Below are positions 7,857 through 15,098 of a DNA stretch of 24,564 bases, one piece after another. Below the pieces are notes generated by a model. That model ran no database searches, had not been told where the DNA came from, and saw nothing but the letters and a program-made list of their open reading frames with translations. The position numbers were made by a program, and so were the translations under genes. Each line of letters begins with the position of its first letter. Positions within the stretch are counted from its first letter, which is position 1. Origin of the DNA: Acaudatibacter sp035532115 (GTDB lineage: Bacteria > Pseudomonadota > Alphaproteobacteria > Caulobacterales > Caulobacteraceae); contig DATKRO010000092.1 of the NCBI GenBank assembly GCA_035532115.1, positions 1 through 24,564 on the forward strand. Reading direction: 5' to 3'.

Positions 7857-8840
7857 ATGAAACTCGCCGCGCTCGTCCTTTGCGTTCTCGTCATCGTCGT
7901 GGCGCCGGCATGGGCCGGGACGGTGGGCTTCCAGAAGCTCGCCCTGCCCAATCCGGGCGGAAAGCCGCTGACCGTCGGCATCTGGTATCCCAGCGACGCG
8001 GCTGCCCGGCCCACGCCGCTGGAGGACTTCACTCAGGTGGTGGCCGCCGACGGCCCGGTGGCCGGCCGGCGTCTGCCGCTGGTGGTGATTTCGCACGGCA
8101 GCGGCGGTTCGTTCGCCGGCCACTACGACACCGCCCTCGCCCTCGCCCGGGCCGGCTTCGTGGCGGCCTCGATCACCCACGAAGGCGATTCCTGGGACGA
8201 CCAGTCCAAGGTGGCCGAGATCTGGCGCCGGCCCGCCCAGCTCCACCAGCTGATCGACTATGTGCTCGCCGCGTGGCCGGGCCGCGGCCACGTCGACGCC
8301 GCCCGGGTCGGGGCGTTCGGCTTCTCGGCGGGCGGCTTCACGGTGCTGGTCGCGGCCGGGGGCGTGCCGAACCTGGCGACGGTGGCGCCCTATTGCGCGA
8401 GCCATGCGCAGACCTTCACCTGCAAGATCGTCGCGGCGCATGCCGCCGAGGTCCGGACCGGCGCGGCTCTGCCCGCGAGCGCCTGGGTTCACGATCGGCG
8501 CATCAAGGCGATCGTCGTCGCCGCGCCGGCGCTCGGCTTCAGCTTCGGCCGTCGGGGCCTCGGGGCCGTGACCATCCCGGTGCAGCTATGGCGCGACGAG
8601 GAGGATCACGTGCTGCCCTACCCCGACTTCGCCGAGGCGGTGCGCGCCGCCCTGCCGCGACCGCCCGAGTACCACGTCGTGGCCGACGCCGATCACTACG
8701 ACTTCCTCGCGCCCTGCCCGGCGGCCCTGGCCCGGCAGAACCCGGACATCTGCGCCTCGCGCCCCGGCTTCGACCGCGCCGCCTTCCACGCCCGCTTCGA
8801 CGCGGCGGTGGTCGACTTCTTCAGGAGAACGCTGGGCTGA
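7857..8840 (+). CDS. Exported alpha/beta hydrolase (dienelactone hydrolase / PAF-acetylhydrolase-like)
   Basis: A 327-residue protein with a signal peptide (MKLAALVLCVLVIVVAPAWA, residues 1-20, cleavage before GT), so periplasmic or secreted. The alpha/beta hydrolase fold is shown by VVISHGSGGS (residues 76-85, oxyanion region), the nucleophile elbow GFSAGG (S157), an acidic residue in WRDEEDHVLPY (D247 or D250) and the catalytic histidine in DADHYDF (H280). The four cysteines C180, C189, C287 and one near residue 298 could form disulfides, fitting an extracytoplasmic location. The family is the COG4188-type predicted dienelactone hydrolase; an ester substrate is likely but unidentified. The start at 7857 is chosen because it yields the signal peptide. 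The 3' end overlaps the convergent hydrolase gene by 20 bp. Confidence 0.88.
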   Translation: MKLAALVLCVLVIVVAPAWAGTVGFQKLALPNPGGKPLTVGIWYPSDAAARPTPLEDFTQVVAADGPVAGRRLPLVVISHGSGGSFAGHYDTALALARAGFVAASITHEGDSWDDQSKVAEIWRRPAQLHQLIDYVLAAWPGRGHVDAARVGAFGFSAGGFTVLVAAGGVPNLATVAPYCASHAQTFTCKIVAAHAAEVRTGAALPASAWVHDRRIKAIVVAAPALGFSFGRRGLGAVTIPVQLWRDEEDHVLPYPDFAEAVRAALPRPPEYHVVADADHYDFLAPCPAALARQNPDICASRPGFDRAAFHARFDAAVVDFFRRTLG

Positions 8841-9627
8841 CGCCGCGCGCCGGAGCGGCCACCGAGCCCAGGTGCCGCGCGAAGAAGCGCTCCCAGCTCG
8901 CGATCTCGAAGGCGGGGATATCCATGTGGCCGCCGGGATTGACGTGCAGGGTCTTCTCTTTCGAGCCGAAAGCCTCGAAGAGCCCGAGGCCGTGCTCGCG
9001 GCTGGCCACCGCGTCGTCCCACTGGAAGACGAACTCCACCGGGATGGTGATCCGCCTCGCCGCCGCCTCGAAGTCGGCCGCGCCCGGGCGCAGGCCCGCC
9101 AGCCCCAGCACCGCGCAGGCGACCTTCGAAGTCTGCCCGAGGAACGGCGCGCCGATCGCCGTGCCCATCGAGACGCCCCAGTAGCCGACCGGTCCGCCCG
9201 GCCCCACGAAATCGAGAGCCTGCGCCGCTTCCAGCGCCGCGTTCCATTCCGGCACCGCCCGCCGGGTGCGCTCGGCCATCAGCCGCAGCCGCTCGGGCGT
9301 CCAGCTCGACGGGGCCGCGCCGGTAACGCGCGCGCCGGTCTCGCGCATGTTGCGCACCGCCTCCTCGCGGCTGACGCGATCGCCATGGCCGGGCGCGTCG
9401 ATGGCGAGGGTCGCATAGCCGAGCTTCAGCGCATAGTCGCGCGCCCGCGTCCGGATGCCCGGCGTCTTCTTGTGCTGCGAGCCGCCATGGCCCATCAGCA
9501 CCATGGGCCTGGGCCCGCGCGCGCCCTCCGGCGCCCAGATCACCGCCGGCACGGTCTCGCCGGCCACCTGCAGTTCGAACGAGCGCCGCGTCACGCCGTC
9601 CTCGGTGCGCTCCTGGCTGTACCGCAT
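8821..9627 (-). CDS. Cytoplasmic alpha/beta hydrolase, dienelactone hydrolase family
   Basis: A 268-residue protein starting at the ATG 9627-9625 with a strong AGGAGG ribosome binding site upstream. It has VLMGHGGSQHK (43-53), the nucleophile motif GVSMG (S153), an acid in FQWDDAVAS (D204/D205) and the catalytic histidine in NPGGHMD (H234). No signal peptide, so cytosolic. Family knowledge: hydrolases of this type cleave esters or lactones; the substrate is unknown. It is divergent from the WYL-type regulator gene, 177 bp away, a common target-regulator arrangement. Its last 20 bp overlap the end of the exported hydrolase gene on the other strand. The frame upstream of 9627 is open but shows no protein character, so the longer reading is rejected. 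Confidence 0.88.
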   Translation of the reverse strand: MRYSQERTEDGVTRRSFELQVAGETVPAVIWAPEGARGPRPMVLMGHGGSQHKKTPGIRTRARDYALKLGYATLAIDAPGHGDRVSREEAVRNMRETGARVTGAAPSSWTPERLRLMAERTRRAVPEWNAALEAAQALDFVGPGGPVGYWGVSMGTAIGAPFLGQTSKVACAVLGLAGLRPGAADFEAAARRITIPVEFVFQWDDAVASREHGLGLFEAFGSKEKTLHVNPGGHMDIPAFEIASWERFFARHLGSVAAPARGVSPAFS

Positions 9628-9703
9628 CGTCGTCCTCCTGCCTGGGCTTCGCCGCAGCGGAGCGCGCCGGCGCGCGCCCGTCAAGCGCCGCGGCCGAGCC
9701 CCC

Positions 9704-9739
9704 GGCCGAAACATCGGCCGAAACATCGACTGAAACACC
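9704..9739. repeat. Three tandem 12-bp repeats in the hydrolase/WYL regulator intergenic region
   Basis: GGCCGAAACATC occurs at 9704-9715 and again at 9716-9727, followed by a diverged copy GACTGAAACACC at 9728-9739. The copies keep GAAACA at constant 12-bp spacing. They lie 77 bp upstream of the hydrolase start (9627) and 66 bp upstream of the regulator start (9805), an ideal place for a regulator binding site. The rest of 9628-9804 contains no gene. Confidence 0.7.
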
Positions 9740-9804
9740 GGCTTGGCGCGGCGTTCGCCTGCCGTCATCCTGGCGTCGCTCGGGAGGCGCCAACATTGTC
9801 GGCC

Positions 9805-10530
9805 ATGAGACGCACCGAACGTCTGTTCGCGATCATCCAGATCATGAGGCGCGCGCGCGCGCCGATCACCGCCGCGTCGGTGGCCGAGGAGCTGGAGACC
9901 TCGCTGCGCACGGTCTATCGCGACATCGCCGAACTGGTGGCGCAGCGGGTGCCGATCCGCGGCGAGGCCGGCATCGGCTACGTGCTGGACGCCGGCTTCG
10001 ACATGCCCCCCTTGATGCTGACGCCCGACGAGATCGAGGCGGCGGTGCTGGGCGCGAGGTGGGTGGCCGGCCGCGGCGACGCCGCGCTCGCCCGGGCGGC
10101 CCAGGATCTGGTGGCCAAGATCGGTGCGGTGATCCCCTCGCACCTGCGCCCCTTCCTGCTCGACGCCGCGCTGACGACGCCGGAGCGGCCGGTGCGCATC
10201 GTCGCCGACAGCCTCGACGTGGCCCAGGTGCGCGCCGCCATCCGCGCCCAGACCAAGATCCGCCTCAGCTATCGCGACGAGACCGGCGAGGAGACGCGCC
10301 GCACCGTCTGGCCGGTGGCCATCGCCTATTACGAAGCGGTGCGGCTGCTCGCGGCCTGGTGCGAGCTGCGCCAGGACTTCCGGCATTTCCGCACCGACCG
10401 CGTCGCCGACGCGCACTTCCTGGAGGAACGCTACCCGGGCCGGCGCGACATCCTGCGCAACCAGTGGCGCAAAGCCGCCGAAGCCCGGCGGCTGCGCGGC
10501 GACTCGGCCGGACCGGCCTCCGATGGCTGA
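9805..10530 (+). CDS. WYL-domain transcriptional regulator (HTH_11, YafY-like)
   Basis: A 241-residue regulator. Residues 1-60 form a winged helix (MRRTERLFAIIQIM, then ASVAEELETSLRTVYRDIAEL with the recognition helix, and the wing IRGEAGIGYVL). A middle linker (about 70-130) leads to a WYL domain around 135-205 (KIRLSYRDETGE, VWPVAIAYYEAVRLLAAWCELR, FRHFRTDRV), the ligand-sensing module, and a short C-terminal tail. The ATG at 9805 aligns with the usual MRRTERL start of the family. WYL proteins respond to small ligands or nucleic acids and often control a divergent gene, here the dienelactone-hydrolase-like gene. The three 12-bp repeats in between are candidate binding sites. The ligand is unknown. 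Confidence 0.92.
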   Translation: MRRTERLFAIIQIMRRARAPITAASVAEELETSLRTVYRDIAELVAQRVPIRGEAGIGYVLDAGFDMPPLMLTPDEIEAAVLGARWVAGRGDAALARAAQDLVAKIGAVIPSHLRPFLLDAALTTPERPVRIVADSLDVAQVRAAIRAQTKIRLSYRDETGEETRRTVWPVAIAYYEAVRLLAAWCELRQDFRHFRTDRVADAHFLEERYPGRRDILRNQWRKAAEARRLRGDSAGPASDG

Positions 10531-10544
10531 GGCGAGGTCCAAGG

Positions 10545-10565
10545 CCCCGCGCCGGGCCGGCGGGG
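10545..10565. terminator. GC-rich imperfect hairpin between convergent WYL and TonB-receptor genes
   Basis: CCCCGC (10545-10550) pairs with GCGGGG (10560-10565) around a GC-rich 9-nt interior. It sits in the 74-bp gap where two convergent genes end, a position suited to a bidirectional terminator, but there is no T-tract on either side. Confidence 0.3.
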
Positions 10566-10604
10566 TGCTCCTTGCCAGGCACTGCGCGCCGGGCGCTCGG
10601 CGCG

Positions 10605-12860
10605 TCAGAACTTGGCGTCGAGCCTGACGCCGAAGGTGCGGGGGCGCGCGATCGTCACCTGCGCGACACCGGTGATCAGCTCGTCGGTGTTGAGCGCCGA
10701 GAGTTCCGCGCGGGTGTCGCCGACGTTGTCGACGAAGAGCGTGATCGCGTAGCGATCGTTCTCGATCCCGCCGCGGATATCCGCCATCACATAGGGCCGC
10801 AGCACGAAGTTCGGATTGTCGGCCGCCGCCCCGCCCGGGAAGGTGATGTTGCGCGCGCTGTCGGCCCGCGCCGTGCCGCCGACGAAGCCGTTCCATGTCC
10901 CGGCGATCGGGAAGACGTAGTTGGCGAAGACCGCGCCGCTCCACTTGGCCGAGATCGGCAGCGGGTCGCCCGCCGCGCCGCCCACGGCCGCGACCGACTG
11001 GTCGAGGTGCGCGTCGACGTAGGCGACGTTGCCGCCCAGCGTCACCCCGCCCACCGGCCTGAAGCTCCCCTGGGCCTCGACGCCGCGGCTCGACGCCCTG
11101 CCCCCGTTGGTCTGCCCGGAGATGCCGCCGGCGGTGGCGCGCAGCTGGATATCCTTCCAGTCGACGTAGAAGACATCGGCGTCGAACTGGGCGCGGCCGC
11201 CGAAGAAGCTCGCCTTGTAGCCGGCCTCGTAGTCGGTGAGGCTGTCCGGCTTGTAGGTCAGGGGCAGGCCGTTGACCGCGACATTCGGGCCGCCCGGCCG
11301 GAAGCCGTTCGCGGCCCGCACGTATAGGTTCGAGTCTGGCGTCAACGCGAAGCGGGCGTTGACCAGATAGCTGACGTCGCTCTCGCTCGCCGAAGCCGGC
11401 GTCGTGGGCTCCAGGATGTGAAGCGCCTCCAGCCCGGGCGCGTAAGGGCCCGCGAGCGTCTCCGTGAACGTCTGGTCCAGGTAGCTGTAGCGAAGACCGG
11501 CGGTGACCGTCAGGCGATGGAAAAAGCGATAGCTCGCCTGCGCGTACCCTGCATACTCCGCGTATTTTGAGGGCAGGCCGGTGATCAGGCCCGGATCCAT
11601 GTTGGACTGTGGCGCGCCGTTCGCGCCGTCGCCGTAGAAGTAGAGGCTCCCGAAGCTCGTCTCGTGGGTGGTGTAGAAGCCCGCGACGTACTGGAGCGGG
11701 CCGCCGCCGTTCGAAGTGACGCGCAGCTCCTCGTTGACCTTGCTCGTGCCGGCGACGTCCTCGAAATTGACGTTGGCAGCGGCCGGACCCCCGATGCCGA
11801 GCAGCGTGAGGTAGAACGGGTTGGTGAAGAGCGGGCCGTCCAGGGTGTCGGTGAAGAAGGTGCTCTGATCGTTCTTCAGGTGCTCGTAGCTGGTGATCGA
11901 GGTGAGCGTGGCCGGCCCGAAATCGTAGGCGAGCGTGAGCGCCACCTCGCCATAATCGAACGAGGCGGGATCGAGGAGGTCGTGAGTCTCGTCGAGCGCG
12001 CCCAGGACCGGCTTACCGGTCGCCGCATCATAGCTGACCGAGTCGCTCGCGTGTCGCGTGTCGCGCTGGTAGATCGCCTCCAGGTTGGCCTGGAACCGGT
12101 GGTTCGGCTTCCAGAGCAGATCGGCCCTCGCCCCGGATTCCTCGCGGTGGTTGACGTCGCGCTGATGCAGCGCCGGAGCGTCGATGTAGCCGCCGTCCCG
12201 GTCGTCGAACGCCGACAGGCGCAACGCGAGCTGGTCGGCGACGATCGGTGCATTGATCTCGCCGCGCACCGCCCATGAGCCGGCCGCGCCCGGCGTCGCG
12301 TCGCCCTCCGCCTCCAGGGCGCCGCCGAAGCGGTCAAGCTCGGGCTGATTGTAGACATAGGAGATGATGCCGCTCATCGCGTCAGCCCCGTAGAGCGTGC
12401 CCTGAGGTCCGCGCAGCACCTCGACGCGGTCGATGTCCCAGAGCCCGGAGTCGAGCGTGCTGGCGCCGCTGAGGGCGTAGGCCGAGGACGAGCCGACCGG
12501 AACGCCGTCGATCAGCTCGCCGACCAGCGCCGAGTCCTCCTGCTCGCCGGTCGAGAGTCCGCGCAGGACCAGCTCCTGGCCGCCGCCACCGCCCTGGCTG
12601 TCGAACTGGAGGCCGGGCACCAGCGCGGCGAAGTCCTGAAGGCTCTCCGCGCCGATCTGCCTCAGCGTCGCGGCCGGGATCGCGGTGATCGCGGCCGGCA
12701 CGTCGACGAGCCGCTCCTCGCGCTTCTCGGCGGTGACCACGATCTCCTGCACCGCCTGAACCTGGGTGTCGCCGGCGGCGGCCCGGGTCTGGGCGGCGGC
12801 GCCGGTGGCGGCCGCCAGGGCGACCGCGGAACACGCGGCGAGCCAGATCATCTTCGGCAT
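10605..12860 (-). CDS. TonB-dependent outer membrane receptor
   Basis: A 751-residue protein with a signal peptide (MPKMIWLAACSAVALAAA, cleavage near AAAQ), then a TonB-box-like EIVVTAEKREE around residues 39-49, the plug domain (VPAAITAIPA, LQDFAALVPGLQF, VLRGLSTG, IDRVEVLRGPQGTLYGADAMSGI) and a long beta-barrel ending in Phe (FGVRLDAKF), as needed for outer membrane insertion. GFRPGGPN and DYEAGYKASF are typical barrel motifs. It imports a scarce ligand with energy from TonB-ExbBD; the ligand cannot be read from sequence. ATG at 12860 has AGGGGG about 7 bases upstream. It is on the same strand as the AtuA pair but 305 bp downstream of it, so it may have its own promoter; the neighbourhood suggests that the ligand could be the acid processed by the AtuA pathway. 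Confidence 0.93.
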   Translation of the reverse strand: MPKMIWLAACSAVALAAATGAAAQTRAAAGDTQVQAVQEIVVTAEKREERLVDVPAAITAIPAATLRQIGAESLQDFAALVPGLQFDSQGGGGGQELVLRGLSTGEQEDSALVGELIDGVPVGSSSAYALSGASTLDSGLWDIDRVEVLRGPQGTLYGADAMSGIISYVYNQPELDRFGGALEAEGDATPGAAGSWAVRGEINAPIVADQLALRLSAFDDRDGGYIDAPALHQRDVNHREESGARADLLWKPNHRFQANLEAIYQRDTRHASDSVSYDAATGKPVLGALDETHDLLDPASFDYGEVALTLAYDFGPATLTSITSYEHLKNDQSTFFTDTLDGPLFTNPFYLTLLGIGGPAAANVNFEDVAGTSKVNEELRVTSNGGGPLQYVAGFYTTHETSFGSLYFYGDGANGAPQSNMDPGLITGLPSKYAEYAGYAQASYRFFHRLTVTAGLRYSYLDQTFTETLAGPYAPGLEALHILEPTTPASASESDVSYLVNARFALTPDSNLYVRAANGFRPGGPNVAVNGLPLTYKPDSLTDYEAGYKASFFGGRAQFDADVFYVDWKDIQLRATAGGISGQTNGGRASSRGVEAQGSFRPVGGVTLGGNVAYVDAHLDQSVAAVGGAAGDPLPISAKWSGAVFANYVFPIAGTWNGFVGGTARADSARNITFPGGAAADNPNFVLRPYVMADIRGGIENDRYAITLFVDNVGDTRAELSALNTDELITGVAQVTIARPRTFGVRLDAKF

Positions 12861-13165
12861 TCGGATCCCCCTGGACTGTCGAGAGCGGCGATCTGCGCTG
12901 ACCGCGGGAGTCCGCGCGCCGGCATGGCGGCGCCCGTAGCCGAGCGCAGTCTTGGAACGATCTCGAGAGTTCCCCTTGGCGGTCTTACGCCCCCTTGGCG
13001 CGCCGCCTCCGCAAGCAATCTGGCTTGGCGATCAGCTTTTCGGAAATAGAATTGTCGGATTGACTTATCAGGCATTGGAATAAATCAAGGGCCTCGATCT
13101 TCAGACGGCGCCGCGCGCCGATGCACGCGCCCGCAACGACGCCGCCAGGCATGATGCCGCCGGAT
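12861..13165 (-). promoter_or_regulatory. 305-bp gap upstream of the TonB receptor gene; presumed promoter region
   Basis: No gene could be supported here. The part at about 13015-13105 is clearly AT-richer than its surroundings and probably holds the promoter of the receptor gene, but no clean -35/-10 pair at proper spacing could be chosen. A 75-codon open frame at 12848-13075 has no recognisable protein character and would overlap the receptor start. Confidence 0.35.
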
Positions 13166-13489
13166 TCAGTGCGTGTCGGGGAGGCTCAGTTCGATTCCCA
13201 GGAGGGAGGAACTCAGCGTCTTGCCATGTGCGTCCAGGGCCAGGGATCGCGTTACGCCGCCGCCCAGAGCGCCATGCAGGACGAAGTTCAGGGCGCCGAG
13301 GCCGGGAGTCTCGAACCGCTCGACGCCGGTCAGTTTCAGTCCCGAAAAGAAGGCGGACACCACTTCGATCGTCAGCTCGCGCCTGAGGAGCGGATAGTCG
13401 TCCAGCCGATAGGCGATCACCGCGATCATCGATGAATCGCCCTTGTCGCCGGCGCGGGCGTGTGCGAGCCGATGCAGCCGCACCTTCAC
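13166..13489 (-). CDS. AtuA-like small partner protein (AtuA C-terminal ferredoxin-fold domain)
   Basis: A 107-residue protein matching, from memory, the C-terminal domain of AtuA-type proteins: LAHARAGDKGDSSMI near residue 7, VSAFFSGLKLTGVERFE in the middle, LGALNFVLHGALGGGVTRSL and LDAHGKTLSSSLLG at the end. In many organisms this domain is fused to the larger DUF1446 domain; here it is a separate gene whose ATG overlaps the stop of the larger gene (ATGA, 13486-13489), so the two are translationally coupled and presumably form a complex. Likely role: a subunit of an acyl-group or terpenoid catabolic enzyme. The exact reaction is unknown. Confidence 0.87.
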   Translation of the reverse strand: MKVRLHRLAHARAGDKGDSSMIAVIAYRLDDYPLLRRELTIEVVSAFFSGLKLTGVERFETPGLGALNFVLHGALGGGVTRSLALDAHGKTLSSSLLGIELSLPDTH

Positions 13490-14841
13490 GCGATCACCAT
13501 TTCGACCTGCGGCGTCACCATGCTGCGCGGAATGAGCGTGGAGGCGATGGCCACGATCGCGGTAGCCGACCTGGCTGCGCCGCCGCCGCCCGCCGGGCCG
13601 TTGGTATAGAGCGTCTCCACCTCGGCGCCGACGCGTTGCGCAGCCTCCAAGGTCACCGTCCGCGCCGCAATGCGAGCCCGCACCTCGCTCGCCTCGCGGC
13701 CTCGTGCGGCGCCTGCGCCAAGGCGCACTGAATCAACGCCGATCAGTTCGCAGCGAAGTTCCTGCGCCTCGATCCCCGTCAGGCGCAGCCGTTCGCGTAC
13801 GATCTCCAGCGCCAGGCGACCCCGATCCGCCGCCTGCAAGCCCGCATAGGAGATCTGCCCCTCCCCGACATATCCATCCAGATATCCAACCGAGACTTTC
13901 AAGTTGGCCGGCCGCGCCGATCCGCCGGCTGCAGAGGCCCGCACGCGATTGGGACCGAGGTCGCACAGCACCGTCCGCGAGAAGTCGGCACAGACGTCCG
14001 GCGTCAGATAGGCTGACGGATCACCAAGTTCATAGAGCAGCTGCTCCTTGACTGTGCGAAGGTCGAGCCGCCCACCCGATCCTTCCACCTTGGTGAAAGT
14101 GGCCGAACCGTCTGCGGCAACCTCGGCAAAGGGAAAGCCGAGCCGCGCAAGATCAGGCACGTCCTTCACCCCCGGGTCGGCGAAATAGCCTCCGGTCAGT
14201 TGGCCGGCGCATTCCAGAAGGTGGCCGACGAGAGCGCCGCGACCGAGCATCGTCCAGTCATCCTCGCGCCAGCCGAACTCATGGACCAGCGGAGCGAGGA
14301 ACAGGGACGGATCGGCGACGCGGCCGGTAATCACGACCTGGGCGCCCATTTCCAGAGCCTCCACGATAGGGGGCGCGCCGAGATAGGCGTTCGCCGAGAC
14401 GATCCTCTCGGGTCCGAGCCCCGTGACCCGCCCGGGACGCCCGAGCAGTTCCGGATCCTCCCTCAGGACGGCGCTCAGCACATCATCGCCGGTGACGGCG
14501 GCGATCCTCAGTCCCTGCAATCCGAACTCACGCGCGACGTCGGCGATGCGATGCGCCGCCGCCAGCGGATTGGCGGCGCCCATGTTGCTAACGATCCGCA
14601 CGCCCCGATGCATGCATCCGGGCAGCACCGCGCGCATCCGGGCCAGCAGCAAGGGATCGTAACCAGCTTCGGAATTCTGCCGCCTCGACTGATGGGCCAG
14701 AGCGATGGTCCGCTCAGCCAGGCATTCGAACACCAGATAGTCGAGGTGAGCCTTCGCCATCAGCTCGACGGCGGGTTCGATCCGGTCCCCGGAAAAGCCG
14801 GCGCCCGCGCCAATCCGCACGATCTTGTATCGGTCGCTCAT
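13486..14841 (-). CDS. AtuA-type acyclic terpene utilization protein, DUF1446 (large part)
   Basis: A 451-residue protein starting IVRIGAGAGFSGDRIEPA, with LDYLVFECLAERTIAL near residue 33, AGYDPLLLARM, VRIVSNMGAANPLAA (residues 81-95), VTGRVADPSLFLAPL and YTNGPAGGGGAAR near the C-terminus. These are DUF1446/AtuA family hallmarks. AtuA proteins occur in gene clusters for citronellol/geraniol degradation and in other acid catabolic operons; their precise biochemistry is not established. It is cytosolic. The gene starts 7 bp after a small membrane-protein gene and its stop overlaps the small AtuA partner by 4 bp. Its own ribosome binding site is weak, so translation probably depends on the small gene upstream. 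The divergent LysR regulator is the likely controller. No complete atu or fatty-acid pathway is in the window, so terpene use is only a suggestion. Confidence 0.88.
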   Translation of the reverse strand: MSDRYKIVRIGAGAGFSGDRIEPAVELMAKAHLDYLVFECLAERTIALAHQSRRQNSEAGYDPLLLARMRAVLPGCMHRGVRIVSNMGAANPLAAAHRIADVAREFGLQGLRIAAVTGDDVLSAVLREDPELLGRPGRVTGLGPERIVSANAYLGAPPIVEALEMGAQVVITGRVADPSLFLAPLVHEFGWREDDWTMLGRGALVGHLLECAGQLTGGYFADPGVKDVPDLARLGFPFAEVAADGSATFTKVEGSGGRLDLRTVKEQLLYELGDPSAYLTPDVCADFSRTVLCDLGPNRVRASAAGGSARPANLKVSVGYLDGYVGEGQISYAGLQAADRGRLALEIVRERLRLTGIEAQELRCELIGVDSVRLGAGAARGREASEVRARIAARTVTLEAAQRVGAEVETLYTNGPAGGGGAARSATAIVAIASTLIPRSMVTPQVEMVIA

Positions 14842-14848
14842 CCCGGCA

Positions 14849-15004
14849 TCAGACCGGGCCGCCGCTGGTCAACTCGCCGCCGGCGCCGGGCACGCGAGCG
14901 GCGTCGACGCGAACCGCAATCTGCGCCGCAACCGTCAAGCCGACCGCGACGAAGATCAGAGCAGCGAGCGCCCGGACCGGCGCCACGGCGAACAGCACGA
15001 TCAT
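14849..15004 (-). CDS. Small single-pass membrane protein (51 residues) heading the AtuA operon
   Basis: An ATG at 15004-15002 is preceded by AGGAGAGGGG, one of the strongest ribosome binding sites in the window. The frame encodes MIVLFAVAPVRALAALI followed by FVAVGLTVAAQIAVRV, then a short polar tail (DAARVPGAGGELTSGGPV). Residues about 3-30 form one hydrophobic helix interrupted by a single Arg at 11. The TGA at 14851-14849 is 7 bp before the ATG of the AtuA gene, so it is the first gene of that operon and may couple its translation. I recognise no family. It could be a membrane anchor, a small transporter subunit or a leader peptide. Support comes from the ribosome binding site, spacing and hydrophobic design; homologues were not checked. 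Confidence 0.62.
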   Translation of the reverse strand: MIVLFAVAPVRALAALIFVAVGLTVAAQIAVRVDAARVPGAGGELTSGGPV

Positions 15005-15018
15005 CCCCTCTCCTGGCC

Positions 15019-15037
15019 CGCCAGGCCGGGCCTGGCG
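15019..15037. promoter_or_regulatory. Perfect 19-bp palindrome upstream of the small membrane-protein gene
   Basis: CGCCAGGCC (15019-15027) and GGCCTGGCG (15029-15037) are perfect inverted repeats around one base. The site sits in the 5' leader or promoter of the AtuA operon, 15 bp upstream of the first start codon, and adjoins its ribosome binding site. It may be an operator or, in RNA, a hairpin next to the ribosome binding site. Confidence 0.55.
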
Positions 15038-15060
15038 CCCGACTATGAGAACGCCCTATG

Positions 15061-15098
15061 CTGAGCACAATGACAAAAGTCGCATATATTCATGACAC
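15061..15098 (+). promoter_or_regulatory. AT-rich divergent control region; candidate leaderless promoter of the LysR gene
   Basis: This short AT-rich island lies between the AtuA operon and the LysR gene. TATATT at 15085-15090 could be a -10 element; transcription would then start 7-9 bp downstream, right at the ATG at 15099. No Shine-Dalgarno sequence precedes that ATG, so a leaderless mRNA is plausible. A -35 candidate is poor (CTGAGC at 15061-15066, 18-bp spacer). LysR proteins usually bind this kind of divergent region, but no clear T-N11-A dyad could be picked. Confidence 0.4.
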
